A stretch of DNA of 64,000 nucleotides from Candidatus Hadarchaeales archaeon (GCA_038736355.1 JAVYML010000002.1:248001-312000), one strand, 5' to 3'; counted from the stretch's first letter, positions 41,825 to 51,136 are shown. The notes: generated by a model not told the origin, from the sequence alone. Numbers and translations are program-made.

Positions 41825-43420
41825 GGTTTCTATAAGTTCATTCTCCGCCTCGTCCACCGTGGGTATACCCGTAACCCTAGAAGCCCTCTCCGTGAGGGCC
41901 ACTAAGTCTTCCCTCCCTATCAATTCCAGTTTCCACTTACGTACTCCCGCCATCAGTTGTTGCAGGCCCACTCCTATCCTCTCTACCTGATAAGTGTAAA
42001 GGCCCAAAGCCCCCGGTGGTATTTGCTGGAATCTCTCCCCGTACTTCCTCCTCAGCTCTGGGGCGCACACGAAGAACTTGGAGGGATCCGATCCGTACTG
42101 CTCTGAAAACTTGGTGGGCAGCTTACCCTTTTCGGCGAGCTCGGCGAAATAGGAAGCCTTCATCACCGCCGTGAGGGGGGCACGAGCCATGGTTATTGCC
42201 TTCACCAGTGGTCCATCCCCGAAGTTGCTCAGTGCGATGGCCTTGAAGATCTGCGTCTCGTTTATGAATCCCCCTGCCATGCTTATGTCGGGCACATATC
42301 TTCCCTTTTTCTTCAGGAGCTGAGCGCACTTCAGAACTTGGGCTTCCAAGTATACCGTTGGTGTGCTCATTTCGTTCATCATGGGCACTGGACTCATCCC
42401 TGTACCTCCCCCTGCCCCGTCGAAGGTTATGTAATCCACCTCCGCCTCCGACGCTACTTTCATGGTCCATGCCACGTCAACGGGACGATAGGCCCCGGTC
42501 TTCAGGCTGACCTTTTTAGCCCCTTGTTCCCTAAGCCATTCCACATCCTCCACGAATCCCCTCTCGGTGGGCATCCCAACCCTGCTGTGGCGTTCGAAAG
42601 TCTTGAAATAGCCCATCCTAAAGGCTTCCTGCACTTCTGGATCTTCGGGATCCGGCACCACCACATAACCCCTCCTCTTCAGGGTGATGGCCCTCTCCAA
42701 GCTGTCCAGCCTGACCTCTCCTCCTATGGCCTTAGCACCCTGCCCCCACTTCCTCTCTATTACATCCACTTCCAGCTTGGAAATGGCGTAGACATCCACT
42801 CCAAATCTCTGATCCTCCACATTCGTCTGAACGGCTATACCACCATGCTTCCCATCCCAAAATTCCCTGAATTTCTTCACCCTGTACTCTAAGTCTGGAG
42901 AAGAAGTCACCTTTCCTTGGGTAAAGGTGGCTTGCGGATCCATGCCGCACACGTTTTCCCCTATCACGAGAATGACTCCAGCCAAGGCTGAACCCACTGC
43001 CAAACCGTCCCAGTTGTTCTTCGCCACGGCAGTGGAACCGAAGGCCCCATTGACCAGCGGAACCCGCAGGGGTATTCCTCCCAGTTTCGTGGAAATATCC
43101 ACGTTGGGGAAGATGGCCTTGTCCGGATCCGCCTCTATTCCCCTCGCGCCACGAAGACTGGCCAGAATATTGAAATGAGACCAATCGAGGCCATAGTCCT
43201 TCAAAGAGGCTGCTGTGCTCCTGCCAAAGTATTCTGGCATGGGATAGAGGACTTCTCTTCCCCTGAAAGCGGAAAGACCTATCTCGCACAGCACTGGACA
43301 CTCCCTGATACAAATGGGACACATCCCGCTCGTTGGACTCACATCCCTTACCCTAGAGGTAGTACCCGTGGTGGACTGGGCGTTGAGGTAAGAGGAGTTC
43401 TGCGTTACTCTCTCGGTCAT
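41813..43420 (-). CDS. FMN-dependent glutamate synthase-like protein (GltB central domain) with N-terminal Cys cluster
   Basis: A 535-residue protein with the FMN barrel of glutamate synthase: ISLKTGAYRPVDVAWTMKVA-like VSLKTGA, DYITFDGAGGGTGMSPVPM, and SMAGGFINETQIFKAIAL. There is no glutamine amidotransferase domain, as in archaeal GltB-type proteins. Residues 34-45 hold CPICIRECPVLC, a Cys pattern able to bind an iron-sulfur cluster. The 3Fe-4S motif that classical GltS has after the barrel was not seen. It is a single gene with its own promoter and terminator. Glutamate synthesis is the default guess; relatives of uncertain function also exist. Confidence 0.85.
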   Translation of the reverse strand: MTERVTQNSSYLNAQSTTGTTSRVRDVSPTSGMCPICIRECPVLCEIGLSAFRGREVLYPMPEYFGRSTAASLKDYGLDWSHFNILASLRGARGIEADPDKAIFPNVDISTKLGGIPLRVPLVNGAFGSTAVAKNNWDGLAVGSALAGVILVIGENVCGMDPQATFTQGKVTSSPDLEYRVKKFREFWDGKHGGIAVQTNVEDQRFGVDVYAISKLEVDVIERKWGQGAKAIGGEVRLDSLERAITLKRRGYVVVPDPEDPEVQEAFRMGYFKTFERHSRVGMPTERGFVEDVEWLREQGAKKVSLKTGAYRPVDVAWTMKVASEAEVDYITFDGAGGGTGMSPVPMMNEMSTPTVYLEAQVLKCAQLLKKKGRYVPDISMAGGFINETQIFKAIALSNFGDGPLVKAITMARAPLTAVMKASYFAELAEKGKLPTKFSEQYGSDPSKFFVCAPELRRKYGERFQQIPPGALGLYTYQVERIGVGLQQLMAGVRKWKLELIGREDLVALTERASRVTGIPTVDEAENELIETILG

Positions 43421-43518
43421 CCTTTCCCTTTTTCGGGAGCCTTTTTTTAAAGTCTGTTAGTAAATTTTCCCACCAACCCATAAAGCTAAAAGAAACCTTT
43501 TCCGGCTCCAATGGGAGA

Positions 43519-44298
43519 ATGGTACCCCTTCCCGACCCCAAAGGAACCTGCCAGAACATCCTCTCCTTCATCAGGGAGGAAGTCAAAAAGGCTGGGGCGA
43601 AAGGGGTAGTATTGGGACTGAGCGGTGGTCTGGATTCCTCCACTACCGCCTACCTGTGTGTGAAAGCCTTGGGAAACCGGAAGGTTTTGGGGCTCCTCAT
43701 GCCCGATGAAGTCACCGCCAAGGAAGATCTGGAGGACGCCAAGTTGGTGGCAAAAACCCTGTGCATTCCCCACAAGCTTTTCGATCTCACCCCCCTCTGT
43801 CATCAGATTTTCCCTTTTTTCAAGGGAAACCGAAACGCCAAGGGAAATATAAAAGCACGTCTGAGGATGGTTCTCCTCTACTACGCTGCCAACTCCAAAA
43901 ACCTCTTGGTAGTGGGCACGAGCGATAGGAGCGAACTCCTCATGGGATACTTCACCAAATACGGGGATGGTGGGGCCGATCTGCTTCCCTTGGGAGGATT
44001 GTTCAAAACGCAGGTAAGGGAACTGGCCAGGTATTTGGGTGTTCCAGCCCACATAGTGGATAAACCCAGTTCTCCCGGTTTGTGGCCTGGACAAAAGGCG
44101 GAGGAAGAACTGGGAATCAGCTACGAGCTTCTGGATTCCATTCTCCACCTGAAGCTTGACTTGGGAAAGGATTTCTCCCATATCCAGAAAGAAACGGGGG
44201 CAAAAAAAGAACTGATAGAGCACGTTTTGAAGAAAATAGAAAAAACCGAGCACAAAAGGAAGTTTCCCCCTTCTCCTACTCCTCCACCCTTAGTCTGA
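43519..44298 (+). CDS. nadE: NH3-dependent NAD+ synthetase
   Basis: A 259-residue ATP pyrophosphatase making NAD+ from deamido-NAD+, ATP and ammonia. The P-loop is GLSGGLDSSTTAYL; VVGTSDRSELLMGYFTKYGDG and KPSSPGLWPGQKAEEELG are the usual active-site segments. There is no glutaminase domain. A TATA-like CATAAAGCTAAAAG lies 25-35 bases before the ATG. The 3' end overlaps the convergent RHH gene by 23 bases, and the last residues are proline-rich. Confidence 0.95.
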   Translation: MVPLPDPKGTCQNILSFIREEVKKAGAKGVVLGLSGGLDSSTTAYLCVKALGNRKVLGLLMPDEVTAKEDLEDAKLVAKTLCIPHKLFDLTPLCHQIFPFFKGNRNAKGNIKARLRMVLLYYAANSKNLLVVGTSDRSELLMGYFTKYGDGGADLLPLGGLFKTQVRELARYLGVPAHIVDKPSSPGLWPGQKAEEELGISYELLDSILHLKLDLGKDFSHIQKETGAKKELIEHVLKKIEKTEHKRKFPPSPTPPPLV

Positions 44299-44806
44299 GC
44301 TTTGCCTTATCCTCCTTTATCTTTACCTTGTAACCCATTCCCTCGAGCGTATGCATGAGCAACTCCTTTACGAACCTCTTACTTGCCTCCACATTCAGAA
44401 CCAAAGTAAATTCCTTTTCCGAGACTTTTCCCATCCTGAAGAAGTTACAAGCCTCTATCCTTTTCAGGTATTGGGGAAGGGAAAGGGAGGAAAGTTGTTC
44501 GGCGTGGGATTTTGAAACCTCCTGGCACTCCTTATAAAAATTTTCCTTGTTTTCACTTTTCTCCAGATATTTGAAAAAGAGTAACCAGTGGTCCACATCC
44601 AAAATCACGTGCTCTCCTCCCTGGAGAAGGTCCATCCATATCCTAACCTTTTCCGGATCTTTCAAGAGCTCTCCATAGGAGGAGAAGAACTTCAGTGCGA
44701 ACCTTATGAGGGCGCTACAGGTCATCCCGCTTTGCTGTACCAACTTCTTCAGGATTTCATCGGTTTCTTTGTCCAACGCCACGCTCAAACGTATGGGTGG
44801 GGGCAA
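44276..44806 (-). CDS. Ribbon-helix-helix-type protein of unknown role
   Basis: A 176-residue protein. Residues 4-40 (IRLSVALDKETDEILKKLVQQSG and SALIRFALKFF) follow the CopG/Arc ribbon-helix-helix pattern. The rest is alpha-beta with a C-terminal half (EFTLVLNVEASKRFVKELLMHTLEGMGYKVKIKEDKAKL) that could bind a ligand or partner. I know no named family. It is the last gene of the long superoperon, four bases after the PAC2 gene. Confidence 0.7.
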   Translation of the reverse strand: MPPPIRLSVALDKETDEILKKLVQQSGMTCSALIRFALKFFSSYGELLKDPEKVRIWMDLLQGGEHVILDVDHWLLFFKYLEKSENKENFYKECQEVSKSHAEQLSSLSLPQYLKRIEACNFFRMGKVSEKEFTLVLNVEASKRFVKELLMHTLEGMGYKVKIKEDKAKLRLRVEE

Positions 44807-44810
44807 ATTC

Positions 44811-45566
44811 TCACCTTATGTACCAGGGTTCCTCCCTCTCTCCTTCCAGAGCTTCCCTCCTTTCGAATTCCATCTTCAGCTTGTTCACCATCTTTTCCAC
44901 TTCCCTAGCCCTTTCTTCCAAAACGCTCGTGTCTATCCTTATCCCTAGCATCTCCCCCAATACCTCCAACACCGACTGGGTGGAACGTGGGTCTACGAAG
45001 GCCCCGTGGGTCTCACCCAACAGACACGTTCCCTTTATACCCTTTGCCCTCCCCAAACCCAGCAAAAGCCCCGTGGGACCCAGAATGGGACCTATCTCTC
45101 TTTCTCCAGGAATCACATAGCCCTTTCCTTCTTTCAGGAGCTCTTTGTCCGTGGCTATAACCACCACCTTGGGTTTACCTTCCGTCTGTTTTCCAGTGGG
45201 ATATCCCCCCAAAGCGAAAATCCTTTTGACCCCAAGCTTTTCCGCCACTTCCAAGATCTTTTCCACCATTTCGTATTGCCCCTCGGGAGAAGTCACCTGA
45301 CCATCGCCAGAAACGATGATGAGATCCTTACCGTTGACCCTAGCCCAGAAGAAAGAGGTTCTGGGTAACCTTACCGACCCATCCTTCTCTACAAAAACGT
45401 GATGCAGGAAGTGTGGGGAGTAAAGATCGGCGAATCTTTCTGCCTTCATTTCATTCGTCAAATGCTCCGATGCCAATTTCCCAACGTGCCCTGCCCCACC
45501 CAGCCCTTCTATCAGCACTGGATTCTTAAGTTTGGGCACCTTCAGGAACCTGACTTCCGTCTCCAC
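44811..45566 (-). CDS. PAC2-family protein (proteasome assembly chaperone 2-like)
   Basis: About 251 residues from GTG 45566, preceded by GGAGGTGGAAGGAG. A GTG 14 codons earlier would overlap Nop10 more. NPVLIEGLGGAGHVGKLASEHL and GGYPTGKQTEGKPKV are typical of archaeal PAC2 homologues, often annotated as ATP-grasp-like proteins. The proteasome role is by homology to the eukaryotic chaperone. It overlaps the nop10 3' end by 41 bases. Confidence 0.87.
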   Translation of the reverse strand: METEVRFLKVPKLKNPVLIEGLGGAGHVGKLASEHLTNEMKAERFADLYSPHFLHHVFVEKDGSVRLPRTSFFWARVNGKDLIIVSGDGQVTSPEGQYEMVEKILEVAEKLGVKRIFALGGYPTGKQTEGKPKVVVIATDKELLKEGKGYVIPGEREIGPILGPTGLLLGLGRAKGIKGTCLLGETHGAFVDPRSTQSVLEVLGEMLGIRIDTSVLEERAREVEKMVNKLKMEFERREALEGEREEPWYIR

Positions 45567-45723
45567 CTCCTTCCACCTCCTTTTTGAGCTTCCTCCTGTA
45601 TTTACCATAGGGATCCAAAGGTGAAAATCTGGGCGGATGTGGGGAAGAGGTTTCTTTCCCGCAGGAAGGACATTTTTCCTTTAGAGTATAAATACCACAT
45701 ACTTTGCACTTTCTCAATCTCAC
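45526..45723 (-). CDS. nop10: H/ACA RNP protein Nop10
   Basis: A 65-residue zinc-binding subunit of the pseudouridylation RNP with the usual CKVCGIYTLKEKCPSCG and PHPPRFSPLDPYGKYRRKLK motifs. The acidic/Gly-rich last dozen residues are longer than in most homologues and overlap the PAC2 gene. It lies 10 bases after eIF2-alpha. Confidence 0.96.
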   Translation of the reverse strand: MRLRKCKVCGIYTLKEKCPSCGKETSSPHPPRFSPLDPYGKYRRKLKKEVEGGGDGSQVPEGAQT

Positions 45724-45733
45724 CCTCTTCCTC

Positions 45734-46537
45734 TCACTTACCCCCTTTAGCTGCGTGGAACTCCCCCTTTCCTCCTTGGGCCTTGATCGAATTTATAGCC
45801 AACTCCACCACCTTTCTCAAAACCGCCTCCGCCTCCTTGTAAGAAGAGGCTGAAACCTCCACCCTGTACCTCGGAGAACCCACATAATATATCTCCACCT
45901 TTACACCATCCGTTGAGGCCGCTTCTTTGGCCTTTATCATGGCTTCCTTGATCTTCTCCACCCCATCTGGAGCCATGGACTGGAGCTCAAGATATCCCAC
46001 CACCTTGAAGAAGGGAAGCCCCACCAATGAAGAAGAAACCTTTACTAGGGCGTTCACCCATTTCTTGCTCAGCCCCAAATCCTCCAGTACCTTTCCCCCC
46101 TCCTTCGCCACCAGCTCTAAACCCGTATACATATCGCCAAACTTCTCTTGTAGCTTGAATCCCACCTCTTCGTAAGCCTCATCCAGGGATTTCTTGAGCT
46201 TCTTGGCAGCCAACTCAAGCAATTTCTCCGCCCTTTCCTCTCTTTTCCACTGCTCCCTCTTCCAAGCCTTTTCGCTCTCCTTGACCCTCCTTATTGAAAG
46301 GTCCACATGACCCCTTTTTTCATCCACCGCCAAGACCCTACAGACCACGGTCTGACCCTCCCTGATGTGTTCCCTAATGTTCTTGATCCAACCGGAGGCC
46401 ACTTCGGAGAGGTGTACCAAACCCACCTTCCCTCCATATTCTTCAAGCCTCACAAAAGCCCCTTCCGGAAAAACCTCCACGATGGTTCCTATTACCAGCT
46501 CATCGGGAGAAGGGAACTCGTTTTTACGCCTTACCAC
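45734..46537 (-). CDS. eif2a: Translation initiation factor aIF2 alpha subunit
   Basis: A 267-residue subunit of the factor that brings initiator tRNA to the ribosome. An S1 domain is at residues 15-85 ([35 protein letters not shown]), then a helical domain and a C-terminal alpha-beta domain. The start is GTG 46537, overlapping the S27e gene by 14 bases. Confidence 0.96.
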   Translation of the reverse strand: MVRRKNEFPSPDELVIGTIVEVFPEGAFVRLEEYGGKVGLVHLSEVASGWIKNIREHIREGQTVVCRVLAVDEKRGHVDLSIRRVKESEKAWKREQWKREERAEKLLELAAKKLKKSLDEAYEEVGFKLQEKFGDMYTGLELVAKEGGKVLEDLGLSKKWVNALVKVSSSLVGLPFFKVVGYLELQSMAPDGVEKIKEAMIKAKEAASTDGVKVEIYYVGSPRYRVEVSASSYKEAEAVLRKVVELAINSIKAQGGKGEFHAAKGGK

Positions 46538-46697
46538 CTTCCCCCCTCCTTTCCCCTAGAATCTTTGCCTTTCCACCCGTGGGTATGGCCAAGGTCTTAC
46601 CGCAGACCACACATCTAATGCGCATCGTGGAATGGCTGTATATCGTCTGTTCGTTACCACACCCCCCGCAAACCACCTTGAGGAATTCTCCTGGCAA
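46524..46697 (-). CDS. rps27e: Ribosomal protein S27e
   Basis: A 57-residue protein translated from TTG 46697, three bases after the L44e stop. It reads [34 protein letters not shown] and [11 protein letters not shown], the standard S27e zinc finger with four cysteines (C10, C13, C29, C32). It is too short for a usual ORF cut-off but is required between L44e and eIF2-alpha by conserved archaeal gene order. Confidence 0.93.
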   Translation of the reverse strand: MPGEFLKVVCGGCGNEQTIYSHSTMRIRCVVCGKTLAIPTGGKAKILGERRGEGGKA

Positions 46698-46700
46698 ACC

Positions 46701-46988
46701 TTACCCCCCCACTATCTCTATTTTCTTGGCCCTGAAACCTGTACGTGGATGGGCCTTTCCACACTCCTCACACCTTAAGAGAAGGGCCACCTTTTTGGTG
46801 GTCTTCGCAAACTTCTTTTGTTCGGACCTGGGCTGCCCACCGTATCCCCTCATCACCCTAGCGAACTGTCTCTGACCCCAACTGAGGGAACGAGGGGCCC
46901 TTTTCTTTACCTGACTCACGGTGTGCTCCGTATGCTTCCTGCAAAGGGGACAGTAGGTTCTTATCTTTTTGGGTATCTTCATCTTCAC
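46701..46988 (-). CDS. rpl44e: Ribosomal protein L44e
   Basis: A 95-residue zinc ribosomal protein with KIPKKIRTYCPLCRKHTEH and LRCEECGKAHPRTGFRAKK. It overlaps the GINS gene by 4 bases and precedes S27e. Confidence 0.96.
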   Translation of the reverse strand: MKMKIPKKIRTYCPLCRKHTEHTVSQVKKRAPRSLSWGQRQFARVMRGYGGQPRSEQKKFAKTTKKVALLLRCEECGKAHPRTGFRAKKIEIVGG

Positions 46989-47539
46989 CCTTCACCCCTC
47001 AATCCAAAAAAATATTTGGGATGGAGCTTTCTGGCAAAGCGATGGGTTACCAGAAGCTCTGCCGTGGCTTTGGGTAGGGAAACTATCTCCCCTTCCTCGA
47101 AGGGTCCATAATATCTCAGGTCCTCGCCCACTATCCGGGGGATTTTCCCGAGCACTACCAAAAGCTCTTGGCGAGGTTCGATGAGGGGAGTCTCCTCTTC
47201 CACCCTTTCTATGAGTTCCCCCCTGCTCTTTTCCAGCAACCCCACCAACTCGGAGAAAAATTTGGTTTCCCTCTCGTCTTGCGAGGAAGGGACCGAACCC
47301 TCCAAACATTGCTTGACCGCCTTTAGGGTCCTAAGGGTGAAAAGTTCGGTAAGGATTTTCCTGACCTCCCTCAGTTCTTCTTCCAAAAGTTCCCTCCTAA
47401 TCCCCGCACTTCCTTCCAACTCCGTTCTCAGACGAAAGAGATAGCTGGAAACCTCAGAGTAGAATCTGGGGGGAAGGGGGAAAAGAGTCTTGGAGGTCCT
47501 TTCCTCCAACCATACCTTTTCCAGCTTTTCCCAATTCAT
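46985..47539 (-). CDS. gins51: DNA replication factor GINS (Gins51-type)
   Basis: A 184-residue subunit. The N-terminal helical A domain precedes a C-terminal B domain (VVLGKIPRIVGEDLRYYGPF, EGEIVSLPKATAELLV), the order of archaeal Gins51/Gins15. It links MCM to the CMG-like helicase and to a RecJ-like protein. It sits one base after priS. Confidence 0.87.
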   Translation of the reverse strand: MNWEKLEKVWLEERTSKTLFPLPPRFYSEVSSYLFRLRTELEGSAGIRRELLEEELREVRKILTELFTLRTLKAVKQCLEGSVPSSQDERETKFFSELVGLLEKSRGELIERVEEETPLIEPRQELLVVLGKIPRIVGEDLRYYGPFEEGEIVSLPKATAELLVTHRFARKLHPKYFFGLRGEG

Positions 47540-47540
47540 C

Positions 47541-48470
47541 TCATCCCTCCAGAATGAACTTGGGAATGGCCTGATCGAGAGAAAAATTCTCTATGTCCTT
47601 GATGGGAACACACTTCATGCTCACTCCAGAATGGAGGGTGGAAGGAAGCCTCAAAATCCTCTTGACATCGACCGTAACCCTTCCATCCACCCATCCCGCG
47701 TTCAACTTGGCCAAAAACTCCAACAGCTTCTCTTCCTTCCCCACCAGCCTCTTTATTTCTTCCCTCCTACCTTGACGCAAGGCTTCCAGCACTTCCCTTT
47801 TCTTCTCCTGAATCCTTTGGACCACCTTGGGGAAAACTTCCTTGAGTTTTTCCTCGGAAAGTCTCTCAAAGGTTCTCGCGGCGAACTCCCTGAAGACTTT
47901 CGAATATCCCAGCACAAAGGAAAGATCCGTTGGAATCACACTCCCCGTAACATAGGAGACCAGCTGGGCTCTTTCGTTCTGCTCAAGCTTAGAAACCGCT
48001 TCATCCAATACCCGGAGATGAAATCCCCTACCCGAATAGGAGAAGCGGAGATCCCTTAATCCCAAATCGGAAGAAAGCACGTCGGAAAGAAGCATGACCA
48101 CCCTTCTAGCCTCTTCCAAGCAGCACTCACAAACTTCCCCTTGGCCACAACCACATGGCTTGACGGGTAAATCCTTGGCATCCACATCGAAAGCCAACTC
48201 TGACTTGATCCATCCCGCCCTCCTAGAAGGCTGCTCGTAAAGGGCCACGCTCACATAAACTGAGAAGGGAAAGTTGCTCTTGAGATAGGAAGAAAGCTGT
48301 TCGAGGGTGAAAAACTGCCTGTATCTCTGGTTTGGACCACTTCCGTCGGGATCGAAACCGAACTCCCTGAGTGAGAGGGTTTGCTGGATGAAGTCTGGAA
48401 TTTCATGCTTGTTCCACTCCTCCTGATAGAACCTTTTCCTCTCCTCCGGTGTCGCCTTTCTGAACTGCAT
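47541..48470 (-). CDS. priS: DNA primase small (catalytic) subunit PriS
   Basis: A 309-residue archaeo-eukaryotic primase, somewhat shorter than most archaeal PriS. The metal-binding DxD is in SELAFDVDAKDLP; a zinc knuckle follows (CGCGQGEVCECC), and SYSGRGFHLRVLD carries the nucleotide-binding histidine. It overlaps the PriL gene by 68 bases, an unusually long overlap for this pair. Confidence 0.95.
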   Translation of the reverse strand: MQFRKATPEERKRFYQEEWNKHEIPDFIQQTLSLREFGFDPDGSGPNQRYRQFFTLEQLSSYLKSNFPFSVYVSVALYEQPSRRAGWIKSELAFDVDAKDLPVKPCGCGQGEVCECCLEEARRVVMLLSDVLSSDLGLRDLRFSYSGRGFHLRVLDEAVSKLEQNERAQLVSYVTGSVIPTDLSFVLGYSKVFREFAARTFERLSEEKLKEVFPKVVQRIQEKKREVLEALRQGRREEIKRLVGKEEKLLEFLAKLNAGWVDGRVTVDVKRILRLPSTLHSGVSMKCVPIKDIENFSLDQAIPKFILEG

Positions 48471-49704
48471 CCCTTCTACCCTCCAGATGCAATCGCTTAA
48501 AGTAGTAGGTGAGGGGATTCCTTATTTCCTTGCAGAACTCATCGGGTGTGCAGAGGAGGGGAGCTGAAGAGGAAATCTTTCTGCAATTGGGAGGGCTGTA
48601 CCATTTGCTCCTTCCAGAATCTTCCAGCTTCGGATCCATGGTCATGCCGAATCCCAAATGGTAATAAACATTCGCCCTTTCCTGTGGTTGGTCCCTGAAA
48701 AGCGGGGGATGACATCTCTCAGCCGCTTCGAAAATAAGGGGGACTATCTCCTCCCTTATGACGGAGAAGCCCTCGGGTATATCCCTTATCCTGGTAACTG
48801 CCCTTCCAGAGGGGAGGCGTGCGTGGGAAAGAAAAGAGGTGAGCAAGACCGTTATGGCGTAGTTCCTACTTCCAGAACCCACTCCTGCCAAAGCGCGCTT
48901 TACACAGGGAGGAAAGAATTCCGGCCTGAGCTTTCCACGGCGATATCTTATCCCAACCTCTACTTCTGGAGGAAAGAGGGAGGAAATCCTTTCACCCACC
49001 CTTATCAAGAGTTCCGGTGGTCTCCTATTCTCAGAAAAACGTTCATAAAGGGAAGAAATGTACTCTTCACATTTCAATCCTATCAACCCTGCGAAGAGGC
49101 ACCAGAGATTGTAAGGTGTTATCACCGCCCTTCCTTCCACAAGGTACAAATCGGTTAGCTGAAGCCTGTTCGCCTTCAGAAAGGGAGAGAGATCCACCCA
49201 AGGAACGAGGTACTTGGGCTGATGCTGGGGGGGAACCGGGTCGGATGGTATGGGAATACCTGCCTCCCTCAGACTGGAATTCCTCACCCTCAAAAGGTCC
49301 TCTCTAGGTATCCTAGCACTCAACTCATCCAACTCGGAAACCCTTAGGTATCTCCGAATGACTTCCAAGCAGGGACCTTCGTATCCCCTAGTGAAGAGGT
49401 AATACAATCTGTACCTGATCACCTCTTCGGTCTTCTCTCCGGCCAATCTCACTTCTCTGGAATAAGGGTAGGAAACGGAAGCCAGACCTTGGCACATAAG
49501 AAAAAAGGACTGAACCTCCCTCTTCACCTCTTCCAGGTTGAAACCCACCATCATTTCCTTACCGGTTTTCCAACGCAGCCTTTCCACCGCTCTTTCCACC
49601 ACCCCTTCGGGAAGGGAGGAGAAGGGGGGCGAGGACCGAAGAACTTCCTTAGCCTCTGAGGAGAAGAAGTCTAGGACCGCAGGATACTCCGGTATTGGAA
49701 ACAT
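48403..49704 (-). CDS. priL: DNA primase large subunit PriL
   Basis: A 433-residue regulatory subunit. The C-terminal 4Fe-4S domain is recognisable by FFPPCVKRAL, AERCHPPLF and KWYSPPNCRKI with a later LLCTPDEFC, supplying the conserved cysteines. The last 20 or so residues (KGDTGGEEKVLSGGVEQA) are read over the start of priS. It is ten bases downstream of PCNA. Confidence 0.93.
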   Translation of the reverse strand: MFPIPEYPAVLDFFSSEAKEVLRSSPPFSSLPEGVVERAVERLRWKTGKEMMVGFNLEEVKREVQSFFLMCQGLASVSYPYSREVRLAGEKTEEVIRYRLYYLFTRGYEGPCLEVIRRYLRVSELDELSARIPREDLLRVRNSSLREAGIPIPSDPVPPQHQPKYLVPWVDLSPFLKANRLQLTDLYLVEGRAVITPYNLWCLFAGLIGLKCEEYISSLYERFSENRRPPELLIRVGERISSLFPPEVEVGIRYRRGKLRPEFFPPCVKRALAGVGSGSRNYAITVLLTSFLSHARLPSGRAVTRIRDIPEGFSVIREEIVPLIFEAAERCHPPLFRDQPQERANVYYHLGFGMTMDPKLEDSGRSKWYSPPNCRKISSSAPLLCTPDEFCKEIRNPLTYYFKRLHLEGRRDAVQKGDTGGEEKVLSGGVEQA

Positions 49705-49713
49705 TTCTCCAGA

Positions 49714-50469
49714 CTACTCCAGCTCGATTCTGGGGGCCAAAATGAAGCTCAGACTGCCCTTCCCACCCGCTATCCGAAGATCGAGCCTCACGGGCAAATC
49801 TTCTCCCAAGCTAACGGTAATCAAATCCTTGGGGTCGGCTGCCCTCAGCATGTCGGAAAGGTACTTCACGTTGAACATGGAAGAGCAAGGACGTTCGAGC
49901 TTGAACTTAGGCATGGCCGAGCTCCCCTTCTCCAGCTTCAGTTCCGTGGATTTTCCGTCACCCTCTGCATACATGAAAAATCCCTCTTCCGTCACTTGGA
50001 AACGAACGTTCTCTCCCACCGTTTCTGAGTCCCGCAAACCATCCTGAAGCACCTCTGCCATCACTTCCACCACGGCGGAGAACTGGAGTTTTGGTTCTGG
50101 GAGTTCGCTCTCCCTTAAATCCAAAAGGGGAAGGCTGAACTTGCGACTGGAGGTACCCTTGAAGGTAATCAGGAACCTGTTCTTTTCCTCATCATGCTCC
50201 ATTATGAGCGCGTCCTCACTCTTGGCCCTGGAAAGAACTTTGTTTAATTCGACGAGGGAAAGACCCAGCCCCACTGGTTTGGAAACCCTATATTCCTCAA
50301 AAGCGTTCGAAGGCAACTTGAAATCCACCAGAGCCACATGGGAAGGATCCATGGCCCTCATACTCACCCCCTCTGGAGCGAATTTAAAGCGGGCCTCCTC
50401 CAGTAGGTTCACAATCGCCCCCATACAGGTTTTCCAAACTTTAGTATCCGACATCCTAGCCATCAACAT
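49714..50469 (-). CDS. pcn: Sliding clamp PCNA
   Basis: A 251-residue clamp of standard archaeal length. The start MLMARMSDTKVWKTCMGAI, MRAMDPSHVALVDFKLPS, the interdomain region LPLLDLRESELPEPKLQFSA, and the acidic C terminus FILAPRIELE are typical. It recruits PIP-motif proteins such as the endonuclease Q at 29-30 kb. The two next genes downstream are primase subunits. Confidence 0.97.
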   Translation of the reverse strand: MLMARMSDTKVWKTCMGAIVNLLEEARFKFAPEGVSMRAMDPSHVALVDFKLPSNAFEEYRVSKPVGLGLSLVELNKVLSRAKSEDALIMEHDEEKNRFLITFKGTSSRKFSLPLLDLRESELPEPKLQFSAVVEVMAEVLQDGLRDSETVGENVRFQVTEEGFFMYAEGDGKSTELKLEKGSSAMPKFKLERPCSSMFNVKYLSDMLRAADPKDLITVSLGEDLPVRLDLRIAGGKGSLSFILAPRIELE

Positions 50470-50473
50470 GTTC

Positions 50474-50812
50474 TCACCTTATTTCCCCTTCCAGCTTTTT
50501 TACCTCTTCCATGACTTTCCAATAGAGCTCGAAATCCAAACCGTCCACCTTCTGTACAATTTCTGCCTTCATTTCCTTTCCGACAGAAAGCATCGGACGG
50601 CCGAAAACCCTTATCTTGGATCCCACCTCTATTTCCTCAAACAACTCCTCTTTGTCCGAAAAAACCGTTAAAAGACCTGAACCATCATCTAGGACTATCT
50701 CGGAATCTTTCTTCTCCACCACCAAACCCATCACCTTTACCCATTCTTCGTCTTCCCTGAGCTCAGCGATTCTCCGATAGGGTGCGGCTCTTCTGATCTT
50801 AGGTTCCTCCAT
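50474..50812 (-). CDS. OB-fold nucleic-acid-binding protein (RPA-like)
   Basis: A 112-residue single OB-fold (EEWVKVMGLVVEKKDSEIVLDDGSG, SKIRVFGRPML). Its size and place between TFS and PCNA match small archaeal RPA32/Stn1-like proteins, so a role in single-stranded DNA binding near the replication fork is likely but not certain. Confidence 0.78.
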   Translation of the reverse strand: MEEPKIRRAAPYRRIAELREDEEWVKVMGLVVEKKDSEIVLDDGSGLLTVFSDKEELFEEIEVGSKIRVFGRPMLSVGKEMKAEIVQKVDGLDFELYWKVMEEVKKLEGEIR

Positions 50813-50821
50813 TCCCCCACC

Positions 50822-51136
50822 CTAGGCGTATTCCCTCCAAGTGTTTCCACATTTGGTACATCTGTAGAATCTGGTGGAGGGCTCATCGGCACTTCTAGTT
50901 TGCCTCATCCACCAGTAGGCCCTATCGTTGCCACACTTGGGGCATTTGACCTTGATGGTGGGAAGGGTGGATGGTTCCTCTTCTATCACCACCACATCTG
51001 ACTTTTCCTCTACCTTCCTCACAACCTTATACTCCGATCCCTCCGCCTTCTCCTCTGCCCCGCAGAGCTGGCATACCAGCCATCCCTCTTCCCCCTGCTT
51101 GGGAACCAACAACCCACCACACTTACAAAACTTCAA
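50822..51136 (-). CDS. tfs: Transcription factor S (TFIIS/RpoM-like)
   Basis: About 104 residues from TTG 51136 (LKFCKCGGLLVP), the usual TFS start; an upstream codon at 51172 gives a longer, atypical N terminus. Two zinc ribbons: CKCGG with CQLCGAEE, and CPKCGNDRAYWWMRQTRSADEPSTR with CTKCGNTW. The acidic pair in the second ribbon usually reads DE, here ADEP, and stimulates RNA cleavage by stalled polymerase. A G-rich ribosome binding site precedes the TTG. Confidence 0.93.
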   Translation of the reverse strand: MKFCKCGGLLVPKQGEEGWLVCQLCGAEEKAEGSEYKVVRKVEEKSDVVVIEEEPSTLPTIKVKCPKCGNDRAYWWMRQTRSADEPSTRFYRCTKCGNTWREYA

